Positions 6,358-10,126 of a DNA stretch of 10,126 nucleotides are shown one piece after another. The DNA comes from Acidobacteriaceae bacterium. GTDB lineage: Bacteria > Acidobacteriota > Terriglobia > Terriglobales > SbA1. The notes beneath the pieces were generated by a model. The model was not told the origin of the DNA and did not search any database. It saw only the letters and a program-made list of their open reading frames with translations. Positions within the stretch are counted from its first letter, which is position 1; each line of letters opens with the position of its first letter. The translations under genes and the position numbers were made by a program. The DNA lies in contig JAFAGX010000190.1 of assembly GCA_019237515.1 (NCBI GenBank), positions 1 through 10,126 of the forward strand, read 5' to 3'.

Positions 6358-7692
6358 TCAGGCGGCTGCGCTGGCGCGCTCCTGGGTCATCCGCAGGCAG
6401 CTTTCGAGGATTAGCCCCAGAGGAGGGGCAAGCTCTCGAAATGCCTGTTCGTCGGCGGCAGCAAATGGCTGGCCGTTAAGCTTGTTGAGCAACTCGGCGA
6501 CCGCAAATACATTCCTCTGGCGGTCGAAAATCGGCATACATAGAATGCTCTTCGTCCTGTAGGAAGTCCGCTGGTCTATCTCAGGGTCGAAGTCGGGGTG
6601 TTTGTAGGGATCGGCGATATTAAGCGTCTGTCCGGTGCGGGCGACGTAGCCGGCGATTCCAGCGCCAATAGGTATCTCGATCTTGAGAGGCTCCGCTCCA
6701 TCAGTCTCCGCCAGCTTGGACCACAGTTTGCCCCGCTCTTGATCCACCAGGAAGAGCGTGCCGCGCTCGGCTTCGAGCAGTTGCCGGATTTTCATAACTA
6801 CGGCTTCCAACATGTTGTCGAAAAGGGCTTGCACGGCTTGCTGGTTCCCGAGATCCACGATCTGCAGAAACTGATCGAATTCTGAGGTCATGTGATCGAG
6901 TACATCGAGGAACTGGCGGCTGGACATCCCGCTGACATGGCGCTGCAACTCTCCCTTGCGTTGCAACTGAGCGAACGTAGAAAGCATGCGGCCCGTGTTG
7001 GCGGCGACACCGGCGACAAACGACGTGATGCGACCGTCCTCGAGAGTCAACACGCGGTCCGCGATGTCGAGAATACGGTTGTCATGGGTCACCATGAGAA
7101 TGGCGCAGCCCTGATGCTTGGCCAGGCGGTGCAGCAACTCCACGATTTCCCGGCCGGTTTTGCGATCAAGGGCGGCCGTGGGTTCGTCGGCAAGAATGAT
7201 TTTGGGCTGATGGACCAGAGCACGGGCCACTGCGACACGCTGCCGCTGACCTCCCGAGAGTTGTGAAGGATAAGCCTCGATGCGGTGCCCCAGCCCCACA
7301 GACTCCAGCATCGCACCGCAACGCGTGCGCGCTACGTCCTCTGACAATTCCGGACTCAGAGCCAGCGACATCTGCACATTCTGACGAGCGGTAAGCGCGT
7401 CGAGGAGATTGTGCGCCTGAAAAATAAAACCGATATTGGAGCGTATGCTCACGAGTTCAAGGTTATTGGCGCCCCTAAGTTCGCGACCCAAGATCAGCAG
7501 ACTGCCTTCCTGTACGGAGCGCAGAGCACCCGCCAAAGTGAGCAGCGTAGTTTTGCCGGAGCCTGAGGGGCCTGTCAGGATGACGATTTCACCGGGTAAG
7601 ATGTCGGTGGAAACGTCAAAGAGGATCTGGCGACGCAAATCGCCCGACCCAAAATAGTGGTTGACTTCGCGGATAGCGATTACCGGTTCCAT
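6358..7692 (-). CDS. DevA-like ABC exporter ATPase fused to a GAF domain
   Basis: ATPase subunit of a DevBCA/MacB-type ABC exporter, 444 residues, almost twice the usual length of about 230. Residues 1-225 form the nucleotide-binding domain: Walker A GPSGSGKTT (41-49), Q-loop Q92, signature LSGGQ (145-149), Walker B IILADE (165-170), switch H203. A helical linker (about 230-285) leads to a C-terminal GAF domain (about 285-435). That domain carries GAGIAGYVARTGQTLNI (343-359) and KSILCMPI (381-388). It also has a complete NK-x5-F-x3-DE motif (N403 K404, F410, D414 E415), the NKFDE signature of cyclic-nucleotide-type GAFs in phosphodiesterases and adenylate cyclases. Ligand control of export is therefore likely, but the ligand is inferred. 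The start follows the permease stop by 9 bp, and that gap contains the ribosome binding site GGAAG. It is the last gene of its operon and converges on the KS gene. Confidence 0.93.
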   Translation of the reverse strand: MEPVIAIREVNHYFGSGDLRRQILFDVSTDILPGEIVILTGPSGSGKTTLLTLAGALRSVQEGSLLILGRELRGANNLELVSIRSNIGFIFQAHNLLDALTARQNVQMSLALSPELSEDVARTRCGAMLESVGLGHRIEAYPSQLSGGQRQRVAVARALVHQPKIILADEPTAALDRKTGREIVELLHRLAKHQGCAILMVTHDNRILDIADRVLTLEDGRITSFVAGVAANTGRMLSTFAQLQRKGELQRHVSGMSSRQFLDVLDHMTSEFDQFLQIVDLGNQQAVQALFDNMLEAVVMKIRQLLEAERGTLFLVDQERGKLWSKLAETDGAEPLKIEIPIGAGIAGYVARTGQTLNIADPYKHPDFDPEIDQRTSYRTKSILCMPIFDRQRNVFAVAELLNKLNGQPFAAADEQAFRELAPPLGLILESCLRMTQERASAAA

Positions 7693-7701
7693 ACTTCCAG
7701 C

Positions 7702-8856
7702 TTAGAAAATCTCGGCCGGATCGGCGGAGCGCAATTTGCGCACCGCTAGACATCCGGAAATACCGCACATCACAAGCGTCAGGATAAAAACGACCACGAG
7801 ACGAACGCCAGTCATCTGAATCGGGAGCACGGTGGCGGAGCGCGCAATCTGATATACGCCTAAAGCCATGAGCAGGCCGGGAAAAAATCCCATCACCGCC
7901 AAAATGAGCGACTCCTGAACCACGATCCAGAACAGACGACGGTCGGAGTAACCGATGGCCTTCAGAGTGGCAAATTCGGCGAGGTGCTCAGAGACGTCGC
8001 TGTAAAGAATCTGGTAAACGATGACGACGCCGACGACCAAACCCATGATCAAGGAAACTCCTAAGACAAAACCGATGGGCATGCTCGATGCCCAGTAGTT
8101 CTTTTCACGATCGAGAAAACCTTGCTTCGTGAGTACAGTGACATCGCGCGGAAGCATACTAGCGAGCTTAGTCCGAGCGGCTTCGACATCGGTGCCGGGC
8201 TTAACACGGATTAGGCCGATGTCGATGATGCCGAGCTGCCGGTAAGGAGCAATGCGCAGAAAATTGGTGTCGCTGGTGATGACGTTACCATCGTTCGCAA
8301 AGCTGGCGCCCACTCGGAACAGGCCAACGACCTGCACGTGGCGATGGGAAAGTTCGGATGTGATCGATCCATTCTGACGAAACAGCTTGCCGATAGGGCC
8401 AAATTCCGGTCGCGAGCCCTCGTCGAACAAAATTTTGTCAGGTTCAGCAATTTCGGCGAGGTTCTGGTTTACCGAGGGCAAGTCCAGAACTCCCGGCTCC
8501 GGTTTGAAACCGACGACAAAGATCTGGCGCTCGTAGTGGTTGACCGGGTTGATCCATTGCGCCATGTCCATGTACACGGATGAAATCGATTGCACGCCAT
8601 CAACTGCCAGCGCCTGATAGAGGCGTCGCTCGGGAAAATCATCCGGAGCAATGATGCACTGGTAGCGTGGACTGATGAGTACAAGATCGGCGTTAAAGTG
8701 GGAGTACAGCTGCGTAATGCTTACGTACAGGGCGTCCTGAAACGCCATCTGGACCAGAGCGAGAATGACGGCAAAGGCGATGCCCGCCACCGCTGCGACC
8801 AACCGGCCTTTCATACGGACAAGCTGCAGCCATGCTAAGGGGATTTGCGCACTCAT
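7702..8856 (-). CDS. DevC-like ABC exporter permease (FtsX fold)
   Basis: Inner-membrane subunit of the exporter, 384 residues, the normal DevC length. The topology is the FtsX/MacB pattern: TM1 at about 19-40, a large periplasmic domain (about 41-258), then TM2 (260-284), TM3 (309-335) and TM4 (350-372). DevC hallmarks, from memory, are the N-terminal PLAWLQL with AVAGIAFAVIL, and the cytoplasmic coupling segment EFATLKAIGYSDRRLF (294-309) followed by QESLILAVMGFFPG. MacB-type permeases work as mechanotransmitters that drive substrate through a periplasmic adaptor rather than through a channel in the permease. Cyanobacterial DevC exports heterocyst glycolipid with TolC. The start ATG overlaps the adaptor stop in ATGA (8853-8856) with no separate ribosome binding site, so the two are translationally coupled. 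An outer-membrane TolC partner is not in the window. Confidence 0.93.
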   Translation of the reverse strand: MSAQIPLAWLQLVRMKGRLVAAVAGIAFAVILALVQMAFQDALYVSITQLYSHFNADLVLISPRYQCIIAPDDFPERRLYQALAVDGVQSISSVYMDMAQWINPVNHYERQIFVVGFKPEPGVLDLPSVNQNLAEIAEPDKILFDEGSRPEFGPIGKLFRQNGSITSELSHRHVQVVGLFRVGASFANDGNVITSDTNFLRIAPYRQLGIIDIGLIRVKPGTDVEAARTKLASMLPRDVTVLTKQGFLDREKNYWASSMPIGFVLGVSLIMGLVVGVVIVYQILYSDVSEHLAEFATLKAIGYSDRRLFWIVVQESLILAVMGFFPGLLMALGVYQIARSATVLPIQMTGVRLVVVFILTLVMCGISGCLAVRKLRSADPAEIF

Positions 8857-10126
8857 GGGTGTATGACTACATTTACCTTCGCATGGATGAAGTTGGCAAC
8901 ATCGCTGGCATGATCCAGGCGGATGCGAACGTTAAATACGCGAGCATCTGCAAAAGAAACGGGATCGAGCGGGAGGACATTGTTCTTGGAGATGGTGCTG
9001 CCGACTGTGTCCACCACGCCGGAAATTTGGCCCGGGAAGAGGTCACTGGTGATGTAAGCCTGCTGCCCGACATGCACACGGGCAATATCGTCTTCATAGA
9101 CCTCGGCGCGCACGTACATGCTGTCGGTCTTGCCGAGATCGAGCAGCCCGCGAGGACCGAGTTCTTCGCCCGGATAGGCGTGAATCGCCAATACCCGTCC
9201 GTTCACCGGTGAAGAGACGAGAGCGGTCCGAAGCTGGGCCCTGGCATGATCAGCCTCGGCTTCGGCGACGTGCAGCTCAGATTCGGCGACTGCCACATTC
9301 GTGGGGCGCACTTCGGAGATGGCCTTAAGACGCTCCTGCGCTTGCGCCAGCTTCTGTTCCGCTGTTTTTACCGCGAGGCTACGGGCATCCAATTCTGCGG
9401 GGGAGACGTCAGTGTTCTGCCGGAGTTCCTGATATCGCTTGTATTCGGCGCGCGCATTCTGCAGGTCCGCTTTGATTTCTTCGACCTGGGCTTGCTGGGC
9501 GGCGATTTCGGAGGCACTGGCGCCGGCGTTTACCTGGGCCAACCGCGAACGCGAGAGCTCAACGCGCGCCTCAGCGAGCCGCAGTGCTGTTTCGAGCTGG
9601 TCCTTGCCATCGAGAACCGCCAAGAGCTGGCCGGCATGCACAAAGTCGTTTTCCTTGACTTTCAACTCGCGGACGCGCTGGGGCCGACCCTCCAAGTAAC
9701 CGCCGGTGACCTGCAGAACACCATCTTCTGGTTCAATGCGGCCCAGACAACCGACCCCATTTCCAGGAGGTGTCGCGGTGGTGCGGGTCGGCGTCAGTGA
9801 AGCCGCAGCGGCCGCCGGAACCAAGGACAACGAGGAAGACTTCGGAGTGGGCTGATGCACGGCGGGTGCAGGCGCATCGATCTTCTTCGATTGCTCAGCA
9901 GCAAGCTTGACTAGCAGGCGATCGCCCTGAGACACCAATTGAAACGTGAGAGGAGAGGTCAAATCCACGACGACGCGGGCCACCGGCGGATGTTCTGAGA
10001 GCTGCGCCACTCGCACCGCTTTCACGCCATGGCTTGACACGGACAAACGGCGCGGCTCGAGCACGACAGTTTGCGGCAGATCGATCACCAAGCGATCCGG
10101 ATGCTGCAGCGTAGACGGCTGCGGTG
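8853..10126 (-). CDS. DevB/HlyD-type membrane fusion protein with N-terminal AMIN domain (5' end outside window)
   Basis: Periplasmic adaptor of the exporter; 423 residues are visible and the frame is open to the window edge. The TTG at 10091 is not the start: upstream codons continue an AMIN domain (HPDR before LVIDLP), completed by VKAVRVAQL and PPVARVVVDL (about visible residues 34-55). AMIN domains target proteins to the cell envelope, for example AmiC at the septum and PilQ. A Pro/Ala/Ser-rich linker (about 82-122) precedes the DevB core. The core has GRIEPEDGVLQV (128-139), a first lipoyl half (LKVKENDFVHAGQLLAVLDG), a long coiled-coil hairpin (about 173-300) that would contact TolC, a second lipoyl half (LVSSPVNGRVLAIHAYPGEE), and beta-barrel and membrane-proximal strands to the end. 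No transmembrane anchor separates AMIN from the core, so the signal or anchor must lie beyond the window. It is upstream of the permease, with stop and start overlapping. Confidence 0.92.
   Translation of the reverse strand, partial: PQPSTLQHPDRLVIDLPQTVVLEPRRLSVSSHGVKAVRVAQLSEHPPVARVVVDLTSPLTFQLVSQGDRLLVKLAAEQSKKIDAPAPAVHQPTPKSSSLSLVPAAAAASLTPTRTTATPPGNGVGCLGRIEPEDGVLQVTGGYLEGRPQRVRELKVKENDFVHAGQLLAVLDGKDQLETALRLAEARVELSRSRLAQVNAGASASEIAAQQAQVEEIKADLQNARAEYKRYQELRQNTDVSPAELDARSLAVKTAEQKLAQAQERLKAISEVRPTNVAVAESELHVAEAEADHARAQLRTALVSSPVNGRVLAIHAYPGEELGPRGLLDLGKTDSMYVRAEVYEDDIARVHVGQQAYITSDLFPGQISGVVDTVGSTISKNNVLPLDPVSFADARVFNVRIRLDHASDVANFIHAKVNVVIHP

Noticed and set aside
9246..9800. 184-codon + strand frame opposite the HlyD coiled coil
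   Set aside because: Antisense shadow. The - strand product shows the expected lipoyl and coiled-coil pattern, whereas this one is a repetitive Phe/Gly/Leu translation without a domain.
8853..10091. TTG at 10091 as the start of the HlyD/AMIN protein
   Set aside because: The upstream codons are open in frame and complete the AMIN motif. The TTG encodes the Leu in DRLVIDL.

Overview
The window looks like chromosomal DNA of moderate-to-high GC from a Gram-negative, probably soil-dwelling bacterium. An acidobacterium is my best guess. That rests on the palindromic intergenic repeat at 4802-4915, the mix of gene families and the zinc-ribbon response regulator, not on any marker gene, so the placement is an inference. 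No rRNA, tRNA, CRISPR array, transposase or integrase is visible.

Layout from left to right. (1) The 3' end of a cytochrome P450 on the + strand (1-405) converges on (2) a receiver-domain protein with a C-terminal Cys4 zinc ribbon, on the - strand (567-1166). (3) A - strand operon reads ACP (4339-4596), NodE-like ketosynthase (3113-4330), then B12-binding radical SAM enzyme (1392-3050). (4) A 502-bp divergent intergenic region carries a MITE-like palindromic repeat and a near-consensus sigma-70 promoter. (5) A second, KS-alpha-like ketosynthase lies on the + strand (5099-6349). (6) Tail to tail with it, only 8 bp away, is a - strand transporter operon in the order devB-devC-devA: an adaptor carrying an N-terminal AMIN domain (8853 to beyond the window end), an FtsX-fold permease (7702-8856), and an ABC ATPase fused to a GAF domain (6358-7692).

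How it may work together (inference). ACP and two catalytically complete ketosynthases could build a specialised acyl or polyketide chain. The B12 radical SAM protein belongs to a superfamily with members that methylate or cross-link lipids, and it could modify that chain. The DevBCA-type exporter, whose cyanobacterial relatives export heterocyst glycolipids, could deliver the product across the envelope. Two fusions suggest how the exporter is controlled and placed. The ATPase carries a GAF domain with an intact NKFDE motif, typical of cyclic-nucleotide-binding GAFs. The adaptor carries an AMIN domain, a cell-envelope targeting module. No ketoreductase, dehydratase, acyltransferase, glycosyltransferase or phosphopantetheinyl transferase is in the window, so any pathway is incomplete here and relies on flanking or household genes.
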